Assembly: GCF_026104355.1 (NCBI RefSeq)
Contig: NZ_CP110535.1
Location: 4,030,001 to 4,094,000 of the forward strand
DNA: 64,000 bases
Direction: 5' to 3'
Origin: Halomonas sp. BDJS001
GTDB taxonomy: Bacteria; Pseudomonadota; Gammaproteobacteria; Pseudomonadales; Halomonadaceae
Shown one piece after another: positions 1 through 8,733 of this stretch. Made by a program: the position numbers and the translations under genes. The first letter of the stretch is position 1. Each line of letters starts with the position of its first letter. Under the pieces are notes generated by a model that was given only the letters and a program-made list of their open reading frames with translations, was not told the DNA's origin and did not search any database.

Positions 1-24
1 ACCAGGATGCTTAGAAAGCAGCGT

Positions 25-291
25 TTAACGCAGTTGGCTGTCTTTGCTACCGCGGCGGTTGTAGCCACTAAAGGCCGACTGCTGCTTGTCCCGTTCACTT
101 TGACAGGCCACACAGAGCCGTACCCCCGGAATGGCCTTACGGCGCGCTTCGGGAATGGGGTCACCACACTCTTCGCAAACATAAAGGCTCTCACCACGGG
201 GCAGTTGGCTACGCGCACGCTGCACCGCATCCTCCAGCGTGCTCTCCATCTGCTCTTGTTCGGCGCCATCTTTTGCCCATCCGCCTGCCAT
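25..291 (-). CDS. DksA/TraR-family C4 zinc-finger protein, short form
   Basis: 88-residue protein. It contains two cysteine pairs, CEEC and CVAC, separated by 17 residues, the zinc-binding arrangement of DksA/TraR proteins, preceded by an acidic coiled-coil-like segment (EQEQMESTLEDAVQRARSQL). Full-length DksA is about 150 residues, so this is a short family member like E. coli YbiI; whether it binds RNA polymerase is not known. The frame stays open upstream, but the ATG at 291 is preferred because GAGGG lies 8-9 bases before it and the extra N-terminal residues look non-conserved. The extension would also overlap the 3-prime end of the deoR-type gene. Codirectional with that gene, 64 bases apart. 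Confidence 0.85.
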   Translation of the reverse strand: MAGGWAKDGAEQEQMESTLEDAVQRARSQLPRGESLYVCEECGDPIPEARRKAIPGVRLCVACQSERDKQQSAFSGYNRRGSKDSQLR

Positions 292-355
292 GGTTGTTTC
301 CCTCGCTACACCAGTAATAATCTCTAAGCATAGCAGCAACCAGTCAAGCGAACCT

Positions 356-1108
356 TTATCCCAAAAACCGAACGCCTTGGGCAGCCAGCGGGCTGCGTAG
401 TCTGTCTGGCAACGGCACATCGGTCACCACGGCATCATAATCCCCTAGTTGGCCTGCAGCGCAGCGCAGTGGCAGGTCGAACTTGGTTTTATCCAGCACT
501 AACACGCGATAACCAGCATGGGCCAACAGCGCCTCACGGGCCATCACTTCGTCGTCGTTGTAGTCATAAAGCTGGCCATGGCTATCCATTCCCCCCACCG
601 ACACGATTCCCACATCGGCACGGTAGCGTTGGAAAAAACGCCAGGCATCGCCGCCAATCACATCCTGGTCACGCCGACGTACGCGCCCGCCCGCCACCAC
701 TAACTCACATTTCAGCTGGCACAGCTTAATCAGTGCATGCAGATTATTGGTCATGATATGCAAACCCTGCTTCTCGCTTAGCGCATCGGCCAACTGCTCA
801 ACCGTGGTGCCCGTGCCCAGAAATAGCGCTTGATGATCCTGTACCAAACTCGCTGCCCGCGCCGCAATCTGCCGTTTACCCGCCACGTTGACGATCTGAC
901 GCTGGTCGTAGCCGATATTCTCCTGCTCGGGAAATGGCAGCACCTCGCCTTGACGGCGCAGCACCAGCCCTTTATCGGCTAGGTAGCGAATATCCCCACG
1001 CAGGGTCTGCACCGACACCCCAAAATCAGTTGCCAGGCTGTCTACCGATTGGCGCCCCATAGAATGGATTCGCTGTAATAGCTGTTGTCGACGTTCGAAC
1101 TGGCGCAT
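356..1108 (-). CDS. DeoR/GlpR-family transcriptional repressor
   Basis: 250 residues. N-terminal winged helix-turn-helix (ERRQQLLQRIHSMGRQSVDS then SVQTLRGDIRYLADKGL) and C-terminal DeoR sensor domain with the phosphosugar-binding-type segments FLGTGTTVEQLADAL, MTNNLHAL, VVAGGRVRRRD and LDKTKF. DeoR family members normally sense a phosphorylated sugar or similar phosphate ester. The open frame extends to 1177, but the ATG at 1108 is chosen because the family begins at this point (MRQFERRQQ) and because the extension would run through three operator-like repeats at 1124-1175. It is divergent from the ABC operon starting at 1243 and very likely represses it; the inducer is unknown. Confidence 0.88.
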   Translation of the reverse strand: MRQFERRQQLLQRIHSMGRQSVDSLATDFGVSVQTLRGDIRYLADKGLVLRRQGEVLPFPEQENIGYDQRQIVNVAGKRQIAARAASLVQDHQALFLGTGTTVEQLADALSEKQGLHIMTNNLHALIKLCQLKCELVVAGGRVRRRDQDVIGGDAWRFFQRYRADVGIVSVGGMDSHGQLYDYNDDEVMAREALLAHAGYRVLVLDKTKFDLPLRCAAGQLGDYDAVVTDVPLPDRLRSPLAAQGVRFLG

Positions 1109-1123
1109 AACCCCTCTCGGCAC

Positions 1124-1175
1124 AACGAAAGCAAAAAGTGCAGCAAACGAAAGCCACAAAATGTTGAACGAAAGC
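1124..1175. promoter_or_regulatory. Three direct AACGAAAGC repeats, candidate DeoR-type operator
   Basis: The nonamer AACGAAAGC occurs at 1124-1132, 1146-1154 and 1167-1175, with start-to-start spacings of 22 and 21 bases, that is two helical turns. It lies between the divergent repressor (start 1108) and the binding-protein gene (start 1243). DeoR-family operators are commonly repeated CTTTCGTT-like blocks, which is the reverse complement of this sequence. Seen: the repeats and spacing. Inferred: that they are the operator. Confidence 0.7.
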
Positions 1176-1242
1176 ATAGTGTCACTTTGTTGTAAGCAGA
1201 TGACAGTAGCTTAGGAGGGGTTCACTCACTGGAGGTTTACCC

Positions 1243-2247
1243 ATGTTGAAGCGCTCCCTGTCATCTCTCCCGGTATCTGCCCTTACTGCGGCCATTGCGG
1301 TAGCCAGTTTTTCCCTGTCCGCTCAAGTAGCGGCGAACGAAACGCTGACGCTCTACACCAGCCAGCCCAATAGCGACGCCCAACAGACCGTTGACGCCTT
1401 TGAAGCGGCCTATCCCGACATTGAAGTGGAGTGGGTACGCGACGGCACCACGCGCTTGATGACACGGCTACGCTCGGAGCTTTCAGCCGGGGTGAGCAAT
1501 CCCGACGTACTGCTGATTGCCGACAGCATGACCATGGAGTCACTCAAGCAGGAGGGGCATTTACAGCCGTACCTGAGCGATGAACGCCAAGGGTATGACG
1601 CCGACCTATATGACCCGGAAGGCTACTACTACGGCACCAAGCTGATCACGACCGGGATTGTCTATAACACCGGCGCAGAGCATCAGCCGCAGAGCTGGCA
1701 AGACCTGCTGGGGCCTGACTATGAAGGCATGGTCACGATGCCCAGTCCGCTCTACTCCGGCGCAGCGCTGATCCATATGGCGGCGATGAGTGCCCACCCT
1801 GATCTTGGCTTGGAATATTACGAGGCGCTCCACGAAAACCGCACCGAAGCCCAGGGTGGGAACGGCGGCGTTTTTAACGCCGTAGCAGCGGGCACCAAGC
1901 CCTACGGCATAGTGGTGGACTTTCTGCCAATTCGTGAAGCCGCCAAAGGCTCGCCGGTCGAATTCGTATTTCCGGAAGAGGGAGTGAGCGCGGTGACCGA
2001 GCCGGTCGCTATTTTGCAGGGCGCAGAGAATGTCGATGCCGCACAGAAATTTGTCGATTTCGTGCTTTCCCAGCAGGGCCAGGAGCTGGTCAGCCAGCAG
2101 GGCTACCTGCCTGCCCACAACGACGTTGCCCCACCTGAAGGCTTCCCCGAGCGCGATAGCATTACCCTGATGCCGGTTGATACCGAGCAGGCATTGGCGC
2201 AGGAAGAAGAACTCAAACAGCGTTTTAGCGACCTCTTCGGCGGGTAA
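1243..2247 (+). CDS. ABC transporter periplasmic substrate-binding protein (FbpA/type 2 family)
   Basis: 334 residues with a Sec signal peptide (KRSLSSLPVS then a hydrophobic core, likely cleaved near residue 31 after SAQVAA). The mature protein begins TLTLYTSQPNSDAQQTVDAF, the start typical of extracellular solute-binding family 1/FbpA-like proteins used for Fe(III), 2-aminoethylphosphonate, thiamine or phosphoglycerate. A clear GGAGG lies before the ATG at 1243. First gene of a tightly packed operon, 2 bases before the permease. The substrate cannot be read from sequence: no Tyr-Tyr iron pair is certain, although YYYGTK occurs near residue 126. The linked MBL and HAD genes favour a phosphorus-containing organic ligand over iron; that is inference. 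Confidence 0.85.
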   Translation: MLKRSLSSLPVSALTAAIAVASFSLSAQVAANETLTLYTSQPNSDAQQTVDAFEAAYPDIEVEWVRDGTTRLMTRLRSELSAGVSNPDVLLIADSMTMESLKQEGHLQPYLSDERQGYDADLYDPEGYYYGTKLITTGIVYNTGAEHQPQSWQDLLGPDYEGMVTMPSPLYSGAALIHMAAMSAHPDLGLEYYEALHENRTEAQGGNGGVFNAVAAGTKPYGIVVDFLPIREAAKGSPVEFVFPEEGVSAVTEPVAILQGAENVDAAQKFVDFVLSQQGQELVSQQGYLPAHNDVAPPEGFPERDSITLMPVDTEQALAQEEELKQRFSDLFGG

Positions 2248-2249
2248 TC

Positions 2250-3959
2250 ATGACGCCTGCTCTCAACTATGATAAGTACGGCAGCCAGCACCGCTGGCTG
2301 CTTTCAAGCCTGTTGATCGCCATTGTGCTGCTCAGCCTGGCACCCAGCCTGCGCCTGCTGTTCGAAGCGTTGAGCGACCTTACCCAGGGCCGCCAATCGC
2401 CGCTGTGGCAGGTGCTCAACAGTGCCAGTACTTGGCGAGCACTCTGGCATAGCCTGTATACCTCGGGGCTTGGCATGCTGATCGCCCTGGTGCTGGGCAG
2501 CCTATTTGCCTTTGCCATCACGCTCACCAATATCCGTGGCAAAGCGTGGCTGGTGTTCTGCTTTATGCTGCCGATGATGATTCCGCCCCAGGTCACCGCC
2601 TTAAGCTGGCTGCAGCTCTTTGGCCCGGCCAGCCCGCTGCTGAAGAGTATTGGCATGGCGCCGCCGCTAGGCAGCCCGCAACCGCTCTACTCCGCTGAAG
2701 GCATCGCTTTACTGCTGGGCATCCAGAGCGCACCACTGGTATTTCTGGCGCTGCGCACCAGCCTGCTTTCGCTACCCCGGGAACTGATTGAAGCTGCCCG
2801 CATTAGCGGCGCCAAACAGACCCAGGTATGGGGCCATATTATTCTGCCCGTGACCCGTAGCGGCTTGATCGCCGGGGGCGCGATGGCATTTATCTCCAGC
2901 CTCGGCAACTTTGGCATCCCCGCCATGCTGGGTATTCCCGCGGGCTATTACGTGCTGCCCACCCTGATCTACCAGCGTATGGCCAACTTCGGCACCGGGG
3001 TGTTGGCAGAGATGGCTGCGCTCTCCTTGCTGATTGGGTTACTGGCACTGGCCGGGGTCGCCTTGCAGCAGCAATTGATGAATCGCAGCCGTTTTGGCCT
3101 GGGTGGCCACAGTGGCCGCTCCCACGACTTTACCCTCGGCCCCTGGCGCTCATTGATGACCGCCACGCTAGTCGGGATCTTACTGATTATTCTGGTCGCA
3201 CCGCTGCTTGCGCTCATTATCAGCTCGCTGGTGCCCGCCATGGGCGTACCGCTAAACGCTGAGACCGCCACCCTAAACGCTTACGCCGAAGTGATGGGTC
3301 GCCAAGGCGCCACCTGGCGGGCGGTGAACAACAGTCTGTGGCTGGCGGGTAGCGCGGCGGTGGTGCTGATGCTGCTGAGTCTGCCATTGACTTACCGGCT
3401 CCAGCGCCTGCCAGAGCGTTGGCGGGGTGTGGTACTTAGTGCCATCGAGATCCCCTATGCGCTACCTGGCGTGGTGTTGGCGATTGCCTGCATCCTGCTC
3501 TTTGTTCGCCCGCTGCCGATTATCAATGTGGCGCTCTACGGCACCCTGGGGCTGATTTTTATCGCTTACCTGGCGCGCTTTCTGGTGGTCTGCGTCAAGC
3601 CCGTCGCCGCCAGTCTGGCGCAGTTAGATCCTTCCCTTGAAGAGGCGGCTCAGCTCGCGGGTGCAGGCCCCTGGCGGCGCCTGGGCAGCATTATTTTACC
3701 CCTGGTCGCACCCGCGCTGTTCGCAGGCGGCCTGCTGGTGTTTCTGCTGGCGGTCAACGAACTAACCGTGTCAGCGCTACTCTGGAGCGCCGATAACGAA
3801 ACCCTTGGCGTACTGATTTTCAACCTCGATGAAGGCGGCGAAAGCGTGTTGGCCTCTGCGGTGTCAGTGCTGGTGGTGGTGATGGTCGCCTCGTTGATGC
3901 TAACGCTCAGTTTGCTGGCCCCGCGGCTACCTAAAGGAGTGATCCCATGGCAGAGCTAA
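2250..3959 (+). CDS. ABC transporter permease, fused double-domain (FbpB type)
   Basis: 569 residues with about 12 membrane segments arranged as two tandem BPD-transport inner-membrane domains. Each half carries an EAA loop that contacts the ATPase: EAARISGAKQTQVWGHIILP near residue 180 and EEAAQLAGAGPWRRLGSIIL near residue 470. Such fused permeases are typical of the iron/AEP-type importers. Starts 2 bases after the binding protein stop; its end overlaps the ATPase start by 13 bases, indicating translational coupling. A single polypeptide supplies both permease halves, so no second permease gene is needed in the operon. Confidence 0.9.
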   Translation: MTPALNYDKYGSQHRWLLSSLLIAIVLLSLAPSLRLLFEALSDLTQGRQSPLWQVLNSASTWRALWHSLYTSGLGMLIALVLGSLFAFAITLTNIRGKAWLVFCFMLPMMIPPQVTALSWLQLFGPASPLLKSIGMAPPLGSPQPLYSAEGIALLLGIQSAPLVFLALRTSLLSLPRELIEAARISGAKQTQVWGHIILPVTRSGLIAGGAMAFISSLGNFGIPAMLGIPAGYYVLPTLIYQRMANFGTGVLAEMAALSLLIGLLALAGVALQQQLMNRSRFGLGGHSGRSHDFTLGPWRSLMTATLVGILLIILVAPLLALIISSLVPAMGVPLNAETATLNAYAEVMGRQGATWRAVNNSLWLAGSAAVVLMLLSLPLTYRLQRLPERWRGVVLSAIEIPYALPGVVLAIACILLFVRPLPIINVALYGTLGLIFIAYLARFLVVCVKPVAASLAQLDPSLEEAAQLAGAGPWRRLGSIILPLVAPALFAGGLLVFLLAVNELTVSALLWSADNETLGVLIFNLDEGGESVLASAVSVLVVVMVASLMLTLSLLAPRLPKGVIPWQS

Positions 3960-5053
3960 ACACGGCAGAGCGAGGCATCACAGGCCTCGGCAAGGCAGGC
4001 CTAAGGATTGATGGCGTTACCAAACGCTTTGGTGAACAAACAGCCGTGGATGCCCTGTCGCTGGACATTAATCCTGGAGAGTTTGTCGCCCTGCTCGGCC
4101 CTAGCGGCTGTGGCAAAACCACCATGCTGCGCATGTTGGCTGGGTTTGAAACCGTCAACGAGGGCACTATCCAATTAGCCAATCGTACTCTGGCTAGTGC
4201 CGATACCCATGTGCCCCCGGAGCAGCGCAATATGGCCATGGTGTTTCAATCCTACGCGCTTTGGCCGCATATGAGCGTGGCTGACAACGTGGGCTACCCA
4301 GTTAAACTGCGCGGCCTGCGCGGGGCGGCGTATCAGCAAAAGGTGCAGCAGGCGCTGGCCCTGGTGGAGCTCGATGCCTACGCCGAGCGCATACCCCAGG
4401 CCCTTAGCGGCGGCCAGCGCCAGCGCGTCGCTCTAGCGCGCTGCCTGGTTAGCGACCCTTCGGTGGTGCTGTTGGATGAGCCGTTGGCCAACCTTGATCG
4501 CCACTTGCGCGCCACCATGGAGCACAGCTTCCGCGATTTTCACCAGCGCACCGGTGCCACGCTGGTCTACGTCACCCACGACCAAACCGAAGCCATGGCG
4601 CTAGCGGATAAAATCGCCGTCATGAAAGCAGGCAAGCTGATTCAGTGTGGCGCCCCTGAAACGCTTTATCGCCAGCCGCGCACCGCGTGGGTCGCCGACT
4701 TTATCGGCCAGGGAAGTCAATTAAAGGTCGCCGCCGGACAGCCAGGAAAGCGCCTTGAGAACGCTCCCCTGATGCGCGGGCTCAACGCCATTGAGGTCGA
4801 GCGCACCCAAAGCGTGCTGGTGCGCCCGGAGCATATTCAGATCAGCGCGACACTCGCGCCCTCCGCGACTCCAACTAATAACCAGCTTATCGCCCAGGTA
4901 GAGAGCGTGATTTTCCGCGGCGAGCGCTATGAGCTAACGCTACGCCTACCAAGCGGCGAAACGCTGCTGGCCTACCACCACACCGCGCCTGACCTGGGTA
5001 GCCAAGTTGCCGTCGACCTTCAGCAGGGCTGGTGTCTGGAGCCCGACCAATGA
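3947..5053 (+). CDS. ABC transporter ATP-binding protein
   Basis: 368 residues. Walker A GPSGCGKTT near residue 50, Q-loop MVFQSYALWPH, signature LSGGQRQRVALARCL, Walker B VVLLDEPLANLD and switch histidine in VYVTHDQTEAMALADK are all intact. A C-terminal regulatory TOBE-like region follows (VLVRPEHIQI near residue 285), as in the FbpC/PotA/MalK class. It overlaps the permease by 13 bases and the downstream MBL gene by the ATGA quartet at 5050-5053. It energises the importer encoded just upstream. The substrate is unknown. Confidence 0.92.
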   Translation: MAELNTAERGITGLGKAGLRIDGVTKRFGEQTAVDALSLDINPGEFVALLGPSGCGKTTMLRMLAGFETVNEGTIQLANRTLASADTHVPPEQRNMAMVFQSYALWPHMSVADNVGYPVKLRGLRGAAYQQKVQQALALVELDAYAERIPQALSGGQRQRVALARCLVSDPSVVLLDEPLANLDRHLRATMEHSFRDFHQRTGATLVYVTHDQTEAMALADKIAVMKAGKLIQCGAPETLYRQPRTAWVADFIGQGSQLKVAAGQPGKRLENAPLMRGLNAIEVERTQSVLVRPEHIQISATLAPSATPTNNQLIAQVESVIFRGERYELTLRLPSGETLLAYHHTAPDLGSQVAVDLQQGWCLEPDQ

Positions 5054-6132
5054 GTGTCAATATCGAGATTCTCAGTGGGTTAGGCGCCAAAGGGCCTGCT
5101 GCGATAGTGGTAGAAGCTCAAGGTAAACGCCTACTGCTAGATGCCGGTGGTTCACTCCATCCGGATGGCTCCATTACTTGGGTGGACAACCTGGATGTGG
5201 ATGCCGTACTGATTAGCCATGACCATATTGACCATATCGGCGGCGTGGCCGAGCTAGCGGAGAACGTGCCACTTTATTGCACACCGCTGGTAGCCAAGGC
5301 CTTGCCTCACAACCGCCCCTGGTACCCACTGCCCGCACGCGGCACGCTAGAGGTGGAAGGCATCACCGTTACCACCGGCCAAGCGGGGCACTCGCTAGGC
5401 GGTGTGTGGCTACATCTAGCGGTAGAGGGCGGTGTTTACTATAGCGGCGACGCATGTTTTGAATCACGCCTTTTTCCGTTTGATACACCACCACCGGCGC
5501 GTATTGCGCTACTGGATGCCTCCTACGGCAGCTACGACCAACCCCAAGCGCATTGTGTTCAGGCTATGAGTAAGCGCCTTGATCAGCCGCTGGCGTTTCC
5601 GGTGCCGGAAACCGGCCGCGCCCTGGAAATGGCACTATGGCTGGCGGAAGAAGCGGATCAGCGGCAGTTAACGCTCGCCATCGACCCGGTGATTCGCGAC
5701 AACCTGGCAGCGCTCTTGGCTCTGCCTGCCACACTGCGTCGGCCTGGCCTCGACCACTCGATTCGCTCGCTGTTAGCGCGGAAAAACGCTCACTCGCCAA
5801 CTCTTATATTGACGTGCGATCGCAGCGATACGCCGGAACAGTGGCCCGACCACCACCTGCTCCACACCGGTTATCTGACTCCTGATCGCCGCGCCGAGCT
5901 AGCGGCAGGCCAAATCAGCTGGCAGCGCTGGAATGTTCACCTACGCGCGTCGCACCTGGTGGCGCTTGCCGATCAGTTGGACGCCACTCAAGTGGTGCCG
6001 CTATTTACCCAGCTTGCCAATAACGAATTAAATGCCTGGCAGGGGCTACTAGGCGAGCGCCTCTGCACTGCCCAGCGTTTATCTGCTCATTCACGTCTAG
6101 TCACCCTTTCCAGTTTAGGGAGTTTTGTATGA
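5050..6132 (+). CDS. Metallo-beta-lactamase-fold hydrolase with beta-CASP-like C terminus
   Basis: 360 residues from the ATG overlapping the ATPase stop (ATGA). The metal-binding motif SHDHIDHIGG lies near residue 57; further candidate ligands are in AGHSLGGVW (near 116), the Asp of YYSGDACF, and a late His in HLRASHLVALADQL (near 305). The last segment resembles the closing beta-strand and His of beta-CASP/RMMBL proteins, and the long middle segment could be the inserted cap. Family activity is hydrolysis of phosphodiesters or esters using two metals. Coupled to a transporter operon and followed by a phosphatase, it may process an imported phosphodiester; this role is inference. An in-frame upstream ATG at 5032 is less likely. 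Confidence 0.75.
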   Translation: MSVNIEILSGLGAKGPAAIVVEAQGKRLLLDAGGSLHPDGSITWVDNLDVDAVLISHDHIDHIGGVAELAENVPLYCTPLVAKALPHNRPWYPLPARGTLEVEGITVTTGQAGHSLGGVWLHLAVEGGVYYSGDACFESRLFPFDTPPPARIALLDASYGSYDQPQAHCVQAMSKRLDQPLAFPVPETGRALEMALWLAEEADQRQLTLAIDPVIRDNLAALLALPATLRRPGLDHSIRSLLARKNAHSPTLILTCDRSDTPEQWPDHHLLHTGYLTPDRRAELAAGQISWQRWNVHLRASHLVALADQLDATQVVPLFTQLANNELNAWQGLLGERLCTAQRLSAHSRLVTLSSLGSFV

Positions 6133-6575
6133 CCGCAGTCATTGTTGATGTTGACGGCACCTTAGCCGAGTTTCACCCCCATCAGGTCAGTGACTGGGTG
6201 CTGGGCAGCCAAAAACAGTGGGAGCCCTTCTTTGCCCATATGGCCGAAGCGCCGGTGATCGAAGCGGTGGCCAAGCTGGTCAAGATACTGAAGGCCCAAG
6301 GCCAGCAGATCGTGATTTGCAGCGGCCGCCCGGATAGCCATCGTGAGCATACCCAGCGCTGGTTAGAGCGCCACACTATCCCCTTTGATGCCATGTACCT
6401 GCGCCCTGAGGGCGATGACCATATAGATGATGAAGAGGTGAAAGCCGCGCTACTCAATCAAATGCGCAGCGACGGCTTTACGCCTTGGCTGGTGCTGGAT
6501 GACCGTGATGCCGTGGTCGCTCAGTGGCGCGCGCTCGGGCTTACTTGCCTGCAGTGCGCGCCGGGGGATTTTTAA
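6129..6575 (+). CDS. HAD-superfamily phosphatase, polynucleotide-kinase-phosphatase-like
   Basis: 148 residues. The N-terminal catalytic motif DVDGTLAEF (nucleophile Asp and Asp+2), motif II in VICSGRP, and the distal acidic motif LVLDDRDAVV define a HAD phosphatase. The overall pattern (short DVDGTLA start, QWEPFFAHM, CSGRPDSHR, YLRPEGDDHIDDEEVK, GLTCLQCAPGDF end) matches the phosphatase domain family related to phage T4 polynucleotide kinase. No kinase domain is present. It overlaps the MBL gene by ATGA and its stop overlaps the convergent MFS gene stop. Likely removes a terminal phosphate from whatever the MBL enzyme releases; the substrate is unknown. Confidence 0.8.
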   Translation: MTAVIVDVDGTLAEFHPHQVSDWVLGSQKQWEPFFAHMAEAPVIEAVAKLVKILKAQGQQIVICSGRPDSHREHTQRWLERHTIPFDAMYLRPEGDDHIDDEEVKAALLNQMRSDGFTPWLVLDDRDAVVAQWRALGLTCLQCAPGDF

Positions 6576-7735
6576 GCGTTTGCCAGCTTGGTTCGGTGCT
6601 GCCACACCAGCACCGCCAAGGGCACCAGCGAGACAGGGATCAACAGTAGGTTAAGTGTCGCCCAGCCTAAGCCACTGACCAAGGGCCCAGCCAGCAACGC
6701 AGTGATCGCAGCGGTGCCAAAGACTAAAAACTCGTTGGCGGCCTGGGTGCGCGCTTTATCCACCGGGCGGTAGCTCTCGGTGAGCAGGCCTGTGGCGGGT
6801 AAAAAGGTGAAGTTCCATCCCAAACCCAGCAAAATCAGCGCCACGTTGAAACCAGCTAAACTGACACCCCACTGAGCGACCAAGGCACTGGCCACCAGTA
6901 GCAGGCAGCCGGCCACAATGACTTGCTTAGCGCCGAAGCGGGTGGCCAAATGGCCAGTAAAGAACGAGGGTAAAAACATCGCTACCACGTGCCACTGAAT
7001 GGTCATTGAAACATGGTTAAAGTGATGCCCTGCCCCCGCCATGGCGATCGGCGTGGCGGTCATGGCCAGATTCATCACGCCGTATCCGACCATCGCCGCA
7101 CTCACCGCCACAATAAATCCAGGCTGGCGGAGTATCTTACCCAGCGGCAGTGCGTTGCCTTCGCCGTGGGTGCGGGAAGCAGGCGGTAGCCGTGTCAGCA
7201 TCAGCACCACTAGCGCCAGTGCGTAGATCACGGCTAACCCCATAAAGCTGCCCAGAAACGGCACCTCCCCCAACTCACGACTCACCCTGGCCAGCCATGG
7301 CCCGGCAAACGCGGCTAACACACCGCCACCCATCACCAAACCAATCGCCCGGTCACGCATCGGCGTAGGTGCAGCTTCTACCGCGGCAAAGCGATAGAGC
7401 TGGCCAAAGCCAATGCCGATACCAATCAGCCAGGTTGATAGTAAAAATAGCCCGAACCGCTCACCAATCAGCGCCTGCACGGCGACCAGTGCCCCCACCA
7501 ATCCCAAAAAATTGCCCAATATAAAGCCGCGCTTTCGGCCCAGCCTGGCCATAATTAGCGAGGCGGGAATGGTGGCGCACATCAGCCCCAGCCACTGGGT
7601 GGCGACCGGCGCGGTTGACCATGACGCACTTGGCGCCAAAGACGCTCCAATCAGCGGCGAGACGGCAATCAGTAAAACATTACCGGTAACCAGTAGCGCC
7701 TGGCAGAGCGACAATAGAGTGACGGTTAAAGGCAT
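6572..7735 (-). CDS. MFS transporter
   Basis: 387 residues with about 12 hydrophobic segments and the MFS loop motif ARLGRKRGF between helices 2 and 3 (near residue 63). The protein resembles small-molecule exporters or efflux permeases; the substrate is not predictable. Its ATG at 7735 lies inside the last codons of the upstream AraC-type regulator gene (10-base overlap) behind a GGAGAG Shine-Dalgarno, so the pair is translationally coupled and the regulator probably controls the pump. Convergent with the HAD gene. Confidence 0.88.
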   Translation of the reverse strand: MPLTVTLLSLCQALLVTGNVLLIAVSPLIGASLAPSASWSTAPVATQWLGLMCATIPASLIMARLGRKRGFILGNFLGLVGALVAVQALIGERFGLFLLSTWLIGIGIGFGQLYRFAAVEAAPTPMRDRAIGLVMGGGVLAAFAGPWLARVSRELGEVPFLGSFMGLAVIYALALVVLMLTRLPPASRTHGEGNALPLGKILRQPGFIVAVSAAMVGYGVMNLAMTATPIAMAGAGHHFNHVSMTIQWHVVAMFLPSFFTGHLATRFGAKQVIVAGCLLLVASALVAQWGVSLAGFNVALILLGLGWNFTFLPATGLLTESYRPVDKARTQAANEFLVFGTAAITALLAGPLVSGLGWATLNLLLIPVSLVPLAVLVWQHRTKLANA

Positions 7736-8733
7736 GAAACGCTCTCCTGAATAGAATCATCTGTATGGGAAGACGCAAAGCGCTGGCGATATACCGAGGG
7801 TGATACGCCGTAGTAACGCTGAAACTGGCGGCGCAGCTGCTCCGCGCCGCCCAGCCGCCAGCGTTGTGCCAGGCGCTCAAGGGATACGTTTTCGCGCCCG
7901 TTGAGCAGCGCCAAGCGTGCTTGCTCGAGGCGTAGTTGGGTTAGGTAAGCGCCGGGGGTGGTATGCAGATGACGCCTGAACAGTCGGGTTAAATGGCGCG
8001 GGGAGACCGCCATCAGGTCGGCCATACTCTCAAGCCCGTGATCTACGCTGGGGTCGGCGTGGAGCTGATCCAGCAAGCGGCGCAGCGGCCCCGCCTCTTG
8101 TTGGTGTCGCAGTATCTCGCTGAACTGCGACTGCCCACCAGGGCGCTGCAAAAAAACCACCAGCTCGCGGGCAACCCTCCCGGCAAGCTCAGCACCGTGA
8201 TCCGCCTCTACCAGCGACAGCGCTAAATCAATCCCCGCCGTTACACCGGCGCTAGTGTAGCGACCACTGCTTTCGATATACAGCGCATCGGGCTCGACGC
8301 TAAGCGCGGGGTACTCATCTGCCAATTGAGGTGCATGGCGCCAGTGGGTGGTGACGCGGCAGCCATCCAGTAAACCTGCAGCGGCTAACAAAAAGGCCCC
8401 GGAGCAGATCGAACCTAGCCGTCGTACCTCTGGGGCCACCTCACAAAGTACCTGCTTCACTGCGGCTATTTCTCGCTGCTGTATCACGCCGCTGCCGCCC
8501 GCCACCAACAGCGTATCCAGGGGCAGTAAATGGGTAAGTTGATGGTAGGTGTGCGTAGCGTGCACGGCTAGGCCGCCGTTGGTGACAACCGGGCCGACGG
8601 CATCGGCGACCAGGGTCAACTGATAGAGCGGCTGGGGGCTTAGCGCATTGGCACTGGCAAACACCTGCCAGGGGCCGCTGACATCCAGCAGTTGGCAGTC
8701 GGGGTAGGCAAATAGAGCAACATGGCGAGTCAC
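7726..8733 (-). CDS. GlxA/FtrA-type AraC-family regulator with DJ-1/PfpI-like sensor domain
   Basis: 335 residues. The N-terminal half is a glutamine-amidotransferase-like (DJ-1/PfpI) domain: VALFAYPDCQLLDVSGPWQV at the start and the nucleophile-elbow region GSICSGAFLLAAAGLLDG near residue 110. The C-terminal third is a double helix-turn-helix AraC domain (SMADLMAVSPRHLTRLFRRH and LERLAQRWRLGG, ending YYGVSPSVYRQRF). Members of this class control catabolic or detoxification genes and may bind small ligands in the amidotransferase-like domain. It forms an operon with the overlapping MFS gene. Its 5-prime end overlaps a tiny divergent ORF at 8722. Confidence 0.9.
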   Translation of the reverse strand: MTRHVALFAYPDCQLLDVSGPWQVFASANALSPQPLYQLTLVADAVGPVVTNGGLAVHATHTYHQLTHLLPLDTLLVAGGSGVIQQREIAAVKQVLCEVAPEVRRLGSICSGAFLLAAAGLLDGCRVTTHWRHAPQLADEYPALSVEPDALYIESSGRYTSAGVTAGIDLALSLVEADHGAELAGRVARELVVFLQRPGGQSQFSEILRHQQEAGPLRRLLDQLHADPSVDHGLESMADLMAVSPRHLTRLFRRHLHTTPGAYLTQLRLEQARLALLNGRENVSLERLAQRWRLGGAEQLRRQFQRYYGVSPSVYRQRFASSHTDDSIQESVSCL

